DNA of 64,000 nucleotides, taken from Nocardioides marmoribigeumensis. Lineage in GTDB: Bacteria; Actinomycetota; Actinomycetes; Propionibacteriales; Nocardioidaceae. The stretch covers positions 1,736,001-1,800,000 of the forward strand of contig NZ_JAVDYG010000001.1 in assembly GCF_031458325.1 (NCBI RefSeq). The letters run 5' to 3'. Both the position numbers and the translations under genes were made by a program. Positions 8,381 to 16,227 of this stretch are shown here, piece after piece (positions within the stretch are counted from its first letter, which is position 1; each line of letters opens with the position of its first letter). The notes beneath the pieces were generated by a model. That model saw nothing but the letters and a program-made list of their open reading frames with translations, was not told the DNA's origin and searched no databases.

Positions 8381-10911
8381 TGCTGCGCACCGCGATCCGC
8401 AACCTGCTTGCGCACAAGGCGCGGCTGACGATGAGCGCGCTCGCCGTCGTCCTCGGCGTCGCGTTCGTCTCCGGCACTTTGACCTTCACCGACGCGCTGA
8501 ACAAGACGTTCACCGACCTGTTCAAGGACGCCGCCGCTGACGTCAGCGTCGAGCCGAAGGCGGCGTTCGACACCGGCATGGGCGGCATGGACATGAACTC
8601 CGCCTCGTCCTCGCTGCCCGCGTCCATGGTGGAGAAGGTCAGGGCCGCCGACGGCGTCGCCGCGGCCGCTGGCTACGTCCAGGCCGACGGCGTCTACGTC
8701 CTCGACCGTGACGGCCACGTCGCCGACACCGGCGGCGCCCCCGGCATCGGGATCAGCTGGACCACCGACCCGAAACTGAACTCCGCGACCCTCATCGAGG
8801 GCCGCGCCCCCACCGGGACCGACGAGGTCGCGATCGACAGCGCCACCACGGCCGACCTCGGCTACCACGTCGGCGACAAGGTCACCGTCCTCACTACCGG
8901 CCCGCGCCTCCAAGCGACCCTGGTCGGCACCTTCCGGTTCGGGCAGGACGGGGGCCTGGCCGGCGCGTCGATGACCGCGTTCGAGACCGCCACCGCGCAG
9001 CGACTCCTGCTCGCCCCCGGCCGGTTCACCGAGGTCGGCGTCGCGGCCGAGGACGGCACCACCCACGCACAGTTGGCCAGTCGCCTCGCCAGCGAGCTTG
9101 GGTCCCGCTACCAGGTCACCACCAAGGAGCAGAAGGCCGCCGACCAGGCCGCCTCCCTCGAGGACAGCCTCGCCTTCATCAACACGTTCCTGCTCGTGTT
9201 CGCCGGCGTCGCCCTGTTCGTCGGGAGCTTCCTGATCCTGAACACGTTCTCGATGCTGGTCGCACAACGCACCCGTGAGCTGGCACTCCTGCGAGCCCTC
9301 GGCGCCAGCCGCCGCCAGGTCACCCGCTCGGTCCTGCTCGAGGCCGGCGTGCTCGGCCTGCTCGGGTCGACGATCGGCCTCGCGGGCGGGTTCGCGCTCG
9401 CCTACGGGCTCAAGGCCATGTTCGGGCAGTTCGGGCTCACGATCGACGGCGCGCTGAGCCTCACCGCGGGCACCGTGGCCTGGTCCTACGTCATCGGCGT
9501 CGTGATCACGCTGGTGGCCGCCTACCTCCCGGCGAGGCGGGCCGCGAAGGTTCCGCCGGTCGCGGCGATGCGGGCCGACCTCGTCACCACACCTCGGCCG
9601 CTGCACACCCGGACCATCATCGGGGTCACCGGCGCCCCACTGGCCGCGACCGCGCTCGGCGCGGGCACCGCAGGCGGGACGCTGCCGCTCGTGGCGGTCG
9701 GCGCCGTCGGGCTGCTCGTCGCGGTCATCATCCTCAGCCCGGTGCTCGCCGTCCCGTTCGTTCAGAGGGTCGGGCGGGTCCTGCCGCGGCTGGCCGGCAC
9801 CACCGGCCGGCTGGCGAAGGAGAACGCAATGCGCAACCCTCGGCGCACCGCGGCCACGTCCTCGGCGCTGATGATCGGGCTCGCACTGGTGACCGGGTTC
9901 AGCATCATCGGGGCATCCGCCCGCGCGTCGATCGACCGGACCGTCGACGACGTGCTCCGCGCCGACTACGTGATGTCGGCTGTGATGGGCCAGCCGTTCA
10001 CCGCGAAGGTCGCCAACCAGGTGCGGCGCGTCGACGGCGTGAAGTCGGTGGTCGTCGAGCGGTACGGCACCGCCAAAGTCGCCGGCCACGAGGGCTTCTT
10101 CTCCGCCTACGACCCCGCCGTCGTCGGCGACGCCCTCGCGATCGACATGACCGACGGAAAGTTGGCCGACCTGGCCCCGGACACCATCCTCGTCTCCCGG
10201 AAAGAGGCCGGTTCGGCCGGCCTGTCGAAGGGTGACTCGGTGAGGTTCGAGGTCGCGAACGGGCAGAGCCGTCGACTGCGTGTGGCGGGTGCCTACGGCG
10301 ATGACAACGGCCTGGGACCGTACGTGATCGCGATGGACACCTACACCGCCACCGGAGGGGTGCCACTCGATCAGAACGTCTACGTCACCCTCGACCCCAC
10401 CGCCGACGCGGCCGCCGCCCACCGGGCCCTCGACCGGGTCGTGGCCGCCTACCCGGTTGTGCAGCTCCGCGACGCCGATGGCTACAAGCAGGACAAGCGC
10501 GCCGGCATCGACCAGCTGCTCGCCCTGATCAACGCTCTGCTCGCACTGTCGGTGCTGATCGCGGCTCTCGGAGTGGTGAACACCCTGGTGCTGTCGGTGA
10601 CCGAGCGGACCCGTGAGGTCGGCCTGATGCGGGCGCTCGGCATGAACCGGCGCCAGGTCCGTCGCATGGTCCGGCTGGAGGCGGTCGTGATCTCGCTGTA
10701 CGGCGCCGTGCTGGGCATCGGGCTCGGGACCGTGCTCGGCGTGGTGTTGACCACGGTGCTGCACAGCCAGGGTCTGGTCGCGACCGCCGTCCCGGTCCCG
10801 CTTCTGGCGTTCGGGCTGGCGCTCGCCGCCGTCATCGGGCTCGTCGCCGCGGCGGTCCCGGCCCGGCACGCGGCGCGGCTCAACGTCCTCGACGCCATCA
10901 GCACCGCCTGA
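8380..10911 (+). CDS. ABC transporter permease, FtsX/MacB-like, two permease halves
   Basis: An 843-aa integral membrane protein. An N-terminal helix (LTMSALAVVLGVAFVSGTLTF) precedes an extracytoplasmic domain; the first FtsX cluster of helices is at about residues 265-390 and the second at about 710-835, each followed by the coupling motif pattern (RTRELALLRALGASRRQV and RTREVGLMRALGMNRRQV). This double layout is typical of actinobacterial exporters in which one polypeptide supplies the full pore. It pairs with the ATPase just upstream. The substrate is not readable from sequence; its position after copA hints at envelope or metal stress but proves nothing. A hairpin terminator follows at 10948. 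Confidence 0.93.
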   Translation: MLRTAIRNLLAHKARLTMSALAVVLGVAFVSGTLTFTDALNKTFTDLFKDAAADVSVEPKAAFDTGMGGMDMNSASSSLPASMVEKVRAADGVAAAAGYVQADGVYVLDRDGHVADTGGAPGIGISWTTDPKLNSATLIEGRAPTGTDEVAIDSATTADLGYHVGDKVTVLTTGPRLQATLVGTFRFGQDGGLAGASMTAFETATAQRLLLAPGRFTEVGVAAEDGTTHAQLASRLASELGSRYQVTTKEQKAADQAASLEDSLAFINTFLLVFAGVALFVGSFLILNTFSMLVAQRTRELALLRALGASRRQVTRSVLLEAGVLGLLGSTIGLAGGFALAYGLKAMFGQFGLTIDGALSLTAGTVAWSYVIGVVITLVAAYLPARRAAKVPPVAAMRADLVTTPRPLHTRTIIGVTGAPLAATALGAGTAGGTLPLVAVGAVGLLVAVIILSPVLAVPFVQRVGRVLPRLAGTTGRLAKENAMRNPRRTAATSSALMIGLALVTGFSIIGASARASIDRTVDDVLRADYVMSAVMGQPFTAKVANQVRRVDGVKSVVVERYGTAKVAGHEGFFSAYDPAVVGDALAIDMTDGKLADLAPDTILVSRKEAGSAGLSKGDSVRFEVANGQSRRLRVAGAYGDDNGLGPYVIAMDTYTATGGVPLDQNVYVTLDPTADAAAAHRALDRVVAAYPVVQLRDADGYKQDKRAGIDQLLALINALLALSVLIAALGVVNTLVLSVTERTREVGLMRALGMNRRQVRRMVRLEAVVISLYGAVLGIGLGTVLGVVLTTVLHSQGLVATAVPVPLLAFGLALAAVIGLVAAAVPARHAARLNVLDAISTA

Positions 10912-10947
10912 TCACGTAGTAGCGCCGCTCCTGCCGCCGGGAGCTTC

Positions 10948-10985
10948 GGTGGGCCCACGCTGCAGCACCGGCTCGTGGGCCCACC
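10948..10985 (+). terminator. Strong hairpin after the ABC permease gene
   Basis: Perfect 12-bp arms GGTGGGCCCACG and CGTGGGCCCACC are separated by 14 nt, starting 36 bp after the permease stop. There is no T-tract, as is common in high-GC actinobacteria, so its termination role is inferred. Confidence 0.65.
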
Positions 10986-11107
10986 ATCTCGACGCCTGAC
11001 CGGGGCGAGACCCCGCCAGCCTGCAAGCGCCCTGACGCTTCCCACCGCTTGCCGGCCATGCACCGAACATGCACCGAACATGCACCAACCGTTCCACTAG
11101 GAGAGTC

Positions 11108-11701
11108 ATGACCCTGCAGCCCACTACGCTCTTAGTGCGCGACACGCCCCGGACGGACGCCGCGGGCACGACCAGCCAGGTCGCCGTTCTACGAGCCGGC
11201 GTCGAGGACGCCGACCTTGTGCGGACCATGCTCATCGAGCTCGCGACCCACGAGCGAACCGCCCATGCCGTGCATTCCACCAGCGAGGACTGGCAGCGGA
11301 TGCTCGGCAGCGAAGCGGTGGTCGTACTGATCGCGTACCTCGACGACGAGCCGGTCGGCTACGTCAGCGGCATCCGGCAACTCAACCTCTGGGTCGGCCA
11401 CGACATCCTCGCGATGGACGACCTCTACGTCCGGGCCGAGGCCCGTGACCGCGGCGTCGGCAACATGCTCATGGCCGCCCTGGCCGAGGTTGCCTCCCAG
11501 GGCGACCTGCTGGTCACCTGGGGCGTCCGATCCGACAACGACGCCGGCCACCGCTTCTACCAGCGCCTGGGCGCCACCCTCCGCACCAAGGTCGTCGCCA
11601 GCTGGCGCCCCGAGGACTATCGCGCCCATCTCGATGCCGCCCACGAGCGGAAGGGCCAGCGCGCACATGAGGCCTCACAACACCCGAGGCCGCAACGATG
11701 A
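11108..11701 (+). CDS. GNAT-family N-acetyltransferase
   Basis: A 197-aa acetyltransferase. The acetyl-CoA site is in LYVRAEARDRGVGNMLMAAL near residues 103-122 (motif A, R-x-x-G-V-G), with motif B near NDAGHRFYQRLGA. The family transfers acetyl from acetyl-CoA to amines of small molecules or proteins in the cytoplasm. ATG 11108 follows AGGAGAG; an in-frame ATG at 11069 lacks a site. The first 25 residues are divergent and the last 20 are charged and low complexity. The stop overlaps the next gene by 4 bp (ATGA), so both are co-translated. The substrate is unknown. Confidence 0.88.
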   Translation: MTLQPTTLLVRDTPRTDAAGTTSQVAVLRAGVEDADLVRTMLIELATHERTAHAVHSTSEDWQRMLGSEAVVVLIAYLDDEPVGYVSGIRQLNLWVGHDILAMDDLYVRAEARDRGVGNMLMAALAEVASQGDLLVTWGVRSDNDAGHRFYQRLGATLRTKVVASWRPEDYRAHLDAAHERKGQRAHEASQHPRPQR

Positions 11702-11931
11702 TGCGAGGAACGCCACGAACCTTCGTCGGCCCCACCGTGTTCACCCTCGAGGACGCAGTGTGCGTGCACGTCGTCGACGCAGTTCGCAGCCAGCTCGGGG
11801 CGATACCGGGGGTCCGTGCTTGCGAGCTGGACGTCTCGGCCGGCGTGCTCGTCGTCACGGCCGAGTCGCCGGTGGACCGCTCGACCGTCCTGGACGTCCT
11901 CCACGCCGCCGGCTGCGCGGTCCGAGCCTGA
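11698..11931 (+). CDS. Small HMA-like domain protein lacking the CxxC metal site
   Basis: A 77-aa protein. The pattern after residue 15 (VCVHVVDAVRSQLGAIPGVRACELDVSAGVLVVTAE, then DVLHAAGCAV) follows the beta-alpha-beta layout of CopZ-type domains: the first helix ends GAIPGV, then a strand pair, and the last helix ends HAAG. The metal-binding CxxC is replaced by CVHV, leaving a single Cys near residue 22 and others at 40 and 73. It may be a degenerate chaperone, a ligand for a different metal, or merely similarly folded. It overlaps the GNAT gene by 4 bp and ends 66 bp before the LuxR gene. Confidence 0.7.
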   Translation: MMRGTPRTFVGPTVFTLEDAVCVHVVDAVRSQLGAIPGVRACELDVSAGVLVVTAESPVDRSTVLDVLHAAGCAVRA

Positions 11932-11984
11932 GGGCGTGGCCGACTTCGGCTGCCGAAGGACTCGAAGACCCCGCCCGGCATCAC

Positions 11985-11990
11985 TAGGGT
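11985..11990 (+). promoter_or_regulatory. -10 box (TAGGGT) for a leaderless LuxR transcript
   Basis: TAGGGT ends 7 nt before GTG 11998. This TANNNT-spacer-start layout recurs at more than a dozen genes in the window and fixes the start of the LuxR gene at 11998 rather than at the GTG at 11989, which lies inside the -10 box. Confidence 0.6.
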
Positions 11991-11997
11991 GGCGAGC

Positions 11998-14733
11998 GTG
12001 GCGGAGGTGCTGCGGGGCAGGGAGAGAGAGCAAGCGACGCTCGCCGAGGTCGTGCGGCGAGCGCGAGCCGGGCACGGTTCAGCTCTGCTGCTCCAGGGGC
12101 AGCCGGGCGTGGGGAAGTCCACCCTCCTCGATGACGCGGTCGCGGCCGCCGAGGGGATAACCGTGCTGCGCACCCGGGGAGTGGAGTCCGAGGCTCCCCT
12201 GCCCTTCGCCGCGCTGCACCGGCTGCTCCGACCGGTCCTGTCACAGCTGGAGGGCATCCCCACCCGCCAGGCCGACGCCCTCCGGGCAGCGTTCGGCGAG
12301 ACCGCCGAGGACGTCGCGGACCGCCACCTCGTCTTCCTGGCCACGCTGAGCCTGATCTCGGTCGTTGCCGAGGACCAACCGGTGCTTGCCGTCGTCGACG
12401 ACGCCCACTGGCTCGACGACGCCTCCGCGGCCGCACTGCAGTTCGCGGCTCGCCGCCTCGAAGGCGAAGCCGCCGCGGTCCTCTTCGCCGTGCGCGAGGA
12501 CGAGACCGGTCAGTTCGACCCTCGCGACCTCACCCTGCTGACGGTTGCGGGCGTCGACGAGTCGGCCGCCGAGGCGCTGATCGCCGACCAGGTCGGCACC
12601 ACGGTCGCCGCCAGCGTCCGCGCTGAGCTCCTCCACGCCACCGGAGGCAACCCTCTCGGCCTTGTCGAGCTCACCAGGACCCTGAGCCCAGGCCAGCTCG
12701 CGGGCGAGGTGAGCCTGCCCGACCGGCTACCCCTGACCGAAGGCGTCGAGCGCGCGTTCCTGGACCGCTTCCGGCGCCTGCCCGAGTCCGCGCAGAGCCT
12801 GCTGCTCCTCGCGGCCGCCGACGACAGCGGACAGCTCCTCACCCTCACCCGCGCCGCCGCCCACCTCGGCGCCAGGCCGGAGGCGCTCGACGCCGCGGAG
12901 GAGTCCGGCTTGCTCACCGTCGGCGACGGGGGCGTGGTCGCTCTGCGACATCCGCTGGTGCGTTCCGCGATCTACGGCGCGGCCACGAGCAGCCGCCGCC
13001 GGCAAGCGCACCGGGCACTCGCCGACGCGCTCGAAGGCGGGTCGGACGAGGACCGGCGCACCTGGCACCTCGCCGCCTCCGTCGCCGGTCCGGACGAGCA
13101 CGTGGTGGCCGCACTGGACGAGACCGCCGAGCGGGCCCGCCGTCGAGGGGGTCACGAGGCCGCAGCCGCTGCCTGGACCCGCGCGGCAGAGCTGACAACT
13201 GATCCGCAGGCGCGCGCGCAGCGGCTGTGCGCCGCTGCGTCGTCCACCCTGGCAGCCGGGCGGCCGGTGGAGACGGTCCAGCTCGTCCGGGCTGCCCTCG
13301 TGGACGCAGACCAGCCTCTGTTGCGGGCGGACCTCCTGCAGCTGCTCGCGCAGGTCGAGTGGAACACCCGGTCCCTCGATGAGGGCTATCGCCTGGTCTG
13401 CCAGGCCGCCTGGACCGCCGCAGCATCCGACCCAGGACGAGCCCGCGTGCTGGCGATGCTGGCCGCCGCGCTCGCCTCCTTCGGTGCGCGATCCCTGGAT
13501 GCGCCCGACCCCGCCACGATCGTCGCCCCGCCTGCCGACGACGCGGCGGCGCACGAGCGAGTCGCTGGTTGGCTCCTCGACGGTTTCACCGCGGTCCTCA
13601 GCAACGACTGGTCGACCGCGGCGGCCTCGTTCCGCAGCGCGTGGGACACCCCGATCGGACCACATGCCGACCCGCACCTGCACCACAACCTCGCGATCGC
13701 GACCATGCACCTCGGTGACGACGCTCGGGCGATCGAGCTCCACGACCTCCAGCTCCAGCGCGCGCGAGACGCGGGCGCGCTCAACATGGTGGAGCACGCC
13801 CTGACGCGCGGTGTCGTCTTCCGCATCGCCACTGGCGCCTGGGGGGACGCAGCCGCCGCCGCTCAGGAGGCCCTGCTGCTCGACCGCAACCTCGGCCTGG
13901 ACGAGCTCACCCCGTTCCCGCTCGCCGAGATCGCCGTGATCGCCGCCCTCCGTGGCGAGCCACGAGCACCGGCCAGGCTGGAGGAGCTCGACGCCGCGGT
14001 GAGACGGCACGCGCCCCGCGGCGCCGTCACCGGTCTCGTCGTCGGTCTCGCGAGCTGGGCCGCGGCCTCCCAGCCCAACCTTCCGCCCGCCACCGCTCTG
14101 CGCCATCTCGAGCGCATCGAGCTCCCGGTGATGCGCGGGATCGCGGCGATGGACCGGATCGAGACCGCTGCGCGCGCCGGCCGCCGGGAACTGGCCGAGG
14201 AGTGGCTCGAGGAGCTCGGCGCGTTCGCCGACGGCACGGACATGCCGTGGGCCAGGGCCGCACTGCATCACTGCCGGGGCGTCCTCGGTGGCCCCGACGC
14301 CGAGGGCGAGTTCCGCCAGGCACTGGAGTGGCACGCCCGGTCGACCCGCGTCCCGGCTCGGGCGCGGACCCTTCTCGCGCTCGGGGAGCACCTGCGGCGC
14401 CACCGCCGCCGCTCCGACGCCCGCGAACCGCTGCGGGAGGCACTGGACACCTTCGAGGCCCTCGGCGCCGGGTCGTGGGCCGAGCGCGCCCGCCAGGAGC
14501 TGCGCGCATCCGGGGAGACGGCGCGCCGCGGCAACGACCTCGTCGCCACCGAGCTGACACCCTCCGAGACCCAGATCGCCGCGCTCGTGCGCCAAGGGCT
14601 GTCGAACAAGGACATCGCGGGGCGGCTGTACGTCAGCCCGCGCACCGTCGACTTCCACCTGCGCAACGTCTACACCAAGCTCGGCATCAGCTCCCGCACC
14701 GAGCTCGCCGCCCTCGCGCTCGATCCCGCGTGA
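11998..14733 (+). CDS. LuxR-family transcriptional regulator, LAL (large ATP-binding) type
   Basis: A 911-aa cytoplasmic regulator. It begins with an AAA/STAND-type ATPase (LRGREREQ lead-in, Walker A GQPGVGKST at residues 34-42, Walker B LAVVDDAHWLD near 130). A long helical, TPR-like middle follows (about 370-830). A C-terminal LuxR helix-turn-helix spans about 853-904 (LTPSETQIAALVRQGLSNKDIAGRL, then VSPRTVDFHL). LAL regulators activate nearby operons on binding inducer and ATP. It is the only large regulator within the six-motif region and so a natural candidate to bind that motif, but this is inference. It is transcribed alone, apparently without a leader. Confidence 0.93.
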   Translation: MAEVLRGREREQATLAEVVRRARAGHGSALLLQGQPGVGKSTLLDDAVAAAEGITVLRTRGVESEAPLPFAALHRLLRPVLSQLEGIPTRQADALRAAFGETAEDVADRHLVFLATLSLISVVAEDQPVLAVVDDAHWLDDASAAALQFAARRLEGEAAAVLFAVREDETGQFDPRDLTLLTVAGVDESAAEALIADQVGTTVAASVRAELLHATGGNPLGLVELTRTLSPGQLAGEVSLPDRLPLTEGVERAFLDRFRRLPESAQSLLLLAAADDSGQLLTLTRAAAHLGARPEALDAAEESGLLTVGDGGVVALRHPLVRSAIYGAATSSRRRQAHRALADALEGGSDEDRRTWHLAASVAGPDEHVVAALDETAERARRRGGHEAAAAAWTRAAELTTDPQARAQRLCAAASSTLAAGRPVETVQLVRAALVDADQPLLRADLLQLLAQVEWNTRSLDEGYRLVCQAAWTAAASDPGRARVLAMLAAALASFGARSLDAPDPATIVAPPADDAAAHERVAGWLLDGFTAVLSNDWSTAAASFRSAWDTPIGPHADPHLHHNLAIATMHLGDDARAIELHDLQLQRARDAGALNMVEHALTRGVVFRIATGAWGDAAAAAQEALLLDRNLGLDELTPFPLAEIAVIAALRGEPRAPARLEELDAAVRRHAPRGAVTGLVVGLASWAAASQPNLPPATALRHLERIELPVMRGIAAMDRIETAARAGRRELAEEWLEELGAFADGTDMPWARAALHHCRGVLGGPDAEGEFRQALEWHARSTRVPARARTLLALGEHLRRHRRRSDAREPLREALDTFEALGAGSWAERARQELRASGETARRGNDLVATELTPSETQIAALVRQGLSNKDIAGRLYVSPRTVDFHLRNVYTKLGISSRTELAALALDPA

Positions 14734-14768
14734 TCCGCCGCCGCGGACTTGCCGCACCCGGCGCCATC

Positions 14769-14792
14769 CTGGTGATTCTCCCGGTGCCGCAC
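14769..14792 (+). promoter_or_regulatory. Shared island motif, copy 5 (upstream of the small ORF/GNAT pair)
   Basis: Reads CTGGTGATTCTC then CCGGTGCCGCAC and ends 75 bp before the GTG at 14868. The second half is nearly identical to copy 4. Confidence 0.5.
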
Positions 14793-14867
14793 AGACCACC
14801 ATCGATCGACGATGGAGCTCCAGCCGGGTCACCAGGACGCGGCGACAGCAAATCGAGGAGCACCGTC

Positions 14868-15017
14868 GTGAACACGATCTACGCCATGTACCCGGAGGCC
14901 ACTCGCCAGGAGATCGCCGGCCGGGTCCGCGACGCCGACGAGGAGCGACGCCACCTTGTCGCTCGCCGGCACCTTCCGCGCAGCCGCAGTCGTCTCGGGT
15001 GGACCATGTGGCGATGA
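14868..15017 (+). CDS. Small hypothetical protein (49 aa)
   Basis: Short basic protein beginning VNTIYAMYPEATRQEIAGRV and ending in an Arg-rich tail. GTG 14868 follows a clear GAGGAG site at good spacing. The frame is GC3-rich like real genes and its stop overlaps the next gene's ATG by 4 bp (ATGA at 15014-15017), arguing for translational coupling. No domain recognised; the amphipathic first helix and charged tail would suit a protein- or nucleic-acid-binding peptide, but no function is claimed. Confidence 0.6.
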   Translation: MNTIYAMYPEATRQEIAGRVRDADEERRHLVARRHLPRSRSRLGWTMWR

Positions 15018-15568
15018 CGCGGCACGGGGTGCAGCTGCTGCCCGGGTACGAGGTACGACCGCTGGCTGCCGGCGACGCGGCCGCTCTCGCCCAGGCCTAC
15101 GTCCGGAATCGGGAGCACCTGGCGCCCTGGGAGCCGCCGCGCGCCGTCGAGTTCTTCACCGAGGCCGGCCAGCTCGCCGACGCCGAAGGCAAGCTCGCTG
15201 CCGCCGCAGCCGGGCAACAGGATCCGTGGATCATCTGGCGGGCCGGCGAGGTGGTGGGGCGCGTGAACCTGAGCAACATCGCTCGCGGTGCGTTCCAGAG
15301 CGCGTCGCTGGGGTATTGGGTGGACCACCGTCACACCGGGCGAGGCGTGGCCAGTGCGGCGGTCGGCTTCGCCGTCCAGCGAGCCACCGAGATGGGCCTC
15401 CACAGGCTCGAAGCCGGCACGCTCGCCGACAACCAACCCTCCCGAGCCGTGCTGCGGCGCTGTGGGTTCACCGAGTACGGGCGGGCTGCGCAGTACCTCT
15501 TCATCGCCGGCGCCTGGCAGGACCACGTCCTGTTCCAGCGCATCCTGCACACCCGCGACGCGCTGTGA
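15014..15568 (+). CDS. GNAT acetyltransferase, RimJ/RimL-like
   Basis: A 184-aa acetyltransferase. The N-terminus VRPLAAGDAAALAQAYVRNREHLAPWEPPR is characteristic of the RimJ/RimL branch. The acetyl-CoA loop is GYWVDHRHTGRGVASAAV near residues 97-114, and the branch motif RLEAGTLADNQPSRAVLRRCGF follows. RimJ/L enzymes acetylate the N-terminal amine of ribosomal proteins; many relatives act on other substrates. The ATG at 15014 overlaps the upstream small ORF's stop, which supports this start over the in-frame GTG at 14999. It is controlled with that ORF, probably through motif copy 5. Confidence 0.88.
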   Translation: MTRHGVQLLPGYEVRPLAAGDAAALAQAYVRNREHLAPWEPPRAVEFFTEAGQLADAEGKLAAAAAGQQDPWIIWRAGEVVGRVNLSNIARGAFQSASLGYWVDHRHTGRGVASAAVGFAVQRATEMGLHRLEAGTLADNQPSRAVLRRCGFTEYGRAAQYLFIAGAWQDHVLFQRILHTRDAL

Positions 15569-15623
15569 CCGCACCGACGCCTGGGCGAGCGATGACCCGC
15601 CGGACCCCTCGATCGTGCCGACC

Positions 15624-15647
15624 CTGGCGATTCCGCCGGTGCGAACC
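15624..15647 (+). promoter_or_regulatory. Shared island motif, copy 6, with a candidate -10 box downstream
   Basis: Reads CTGGCGATTCCG then CCGGTGCGAACC and ends 57 bp before the ATG at 15705. A TAGCGT hexamer follows about 16 nt after the motif, a spacing that would let the motif serve as an activator site or an extended -35 element. Confidence 0.5.
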
Positions 15648-15704
15648 CCAGGACTCCCCTCGTAGCGTCCCGCACATCTCGTCCCATCGACTGAAGGAGC
15701 GACC

Positions 15705-16178
15705 ATGACCACTGCATCCGCGACGGTTGCCACCGGCGACGCCACTCCCCGTCCCCGGACCCGCGGGGCGCTGGGACGGCGCTGGCCCACCGCCCTTGCG
15801 GTGACTGCCACGGCAACCAGCCTGGTGCTGGTCTCCCCGCTGCCGGCTCAGGTCCAGACCTGGATCAGTGCCTGGGGGGTCCTGACGGCCGCCGTGATCT
15901 ACCTGACCTGGGGCACGGCCCGCGGCGACCTGACCGCGCGCCGCTGGCTCACGCTCGAGACGACCGGCGTCCTCTGTTTCGGCGCGCTGGCCATCGCTGC
16001 AACCGCGTCCGATGCGGCGACGGCCCGCTACGTTCTGGCTGCCGGCTGGCTCGCCCACGCTGCCTGGGACGCCGTCCACCACCGAGCCGACCGGGTGGTT
16101 CCCCGGTGGTACGCCGAGCTGTGCATGGTGTGTGACCTCGTCGTCGCCGCCTCGCTGGTGTTCATCGGCAGCCTGTGA
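15705..16178 (+). CDS. Small polytopic membrane protein, unknown function
   Basis: A 157-aa protein with about four predicted membrane helices (LAVTATATSLVLVSPL; WISAWGVLTAAVIYLTWG; TGVLCFGALAIAATA; ELCMVCDLVVAASLVFIG). Between the last two is a conserved-looking HAAWDAVHHRADRVVPRWYAE. Start ATG follows AAGGAG. It lies 49 bp before the sulfite-oxidase-family gene and is probably co-transcribed, so it might anchor or supply electrons to that enzyme; no redox motif is visible. Not recognised beyond hypothetical membrane protein. Confidence 0.8.
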   Translation: MTTASATVATGDATPRPRTRGALGRRWPTALAVTATATSLVLVSPLPAQVQTWISAWGVLTAAVIYLTWGTARGDLTARRWLTLETTGVLCFGALAIAATASDAATARYVLAAGWLAHAAWDAVHHRADRVVPRWYAELCMVCDLVVAASLVFIGSL

Positions 16179-16227
16179 TCACCCGCTGGACCACGACCTC
16201 ACATCCGCTGTCGAGAGGAGACCCGTG

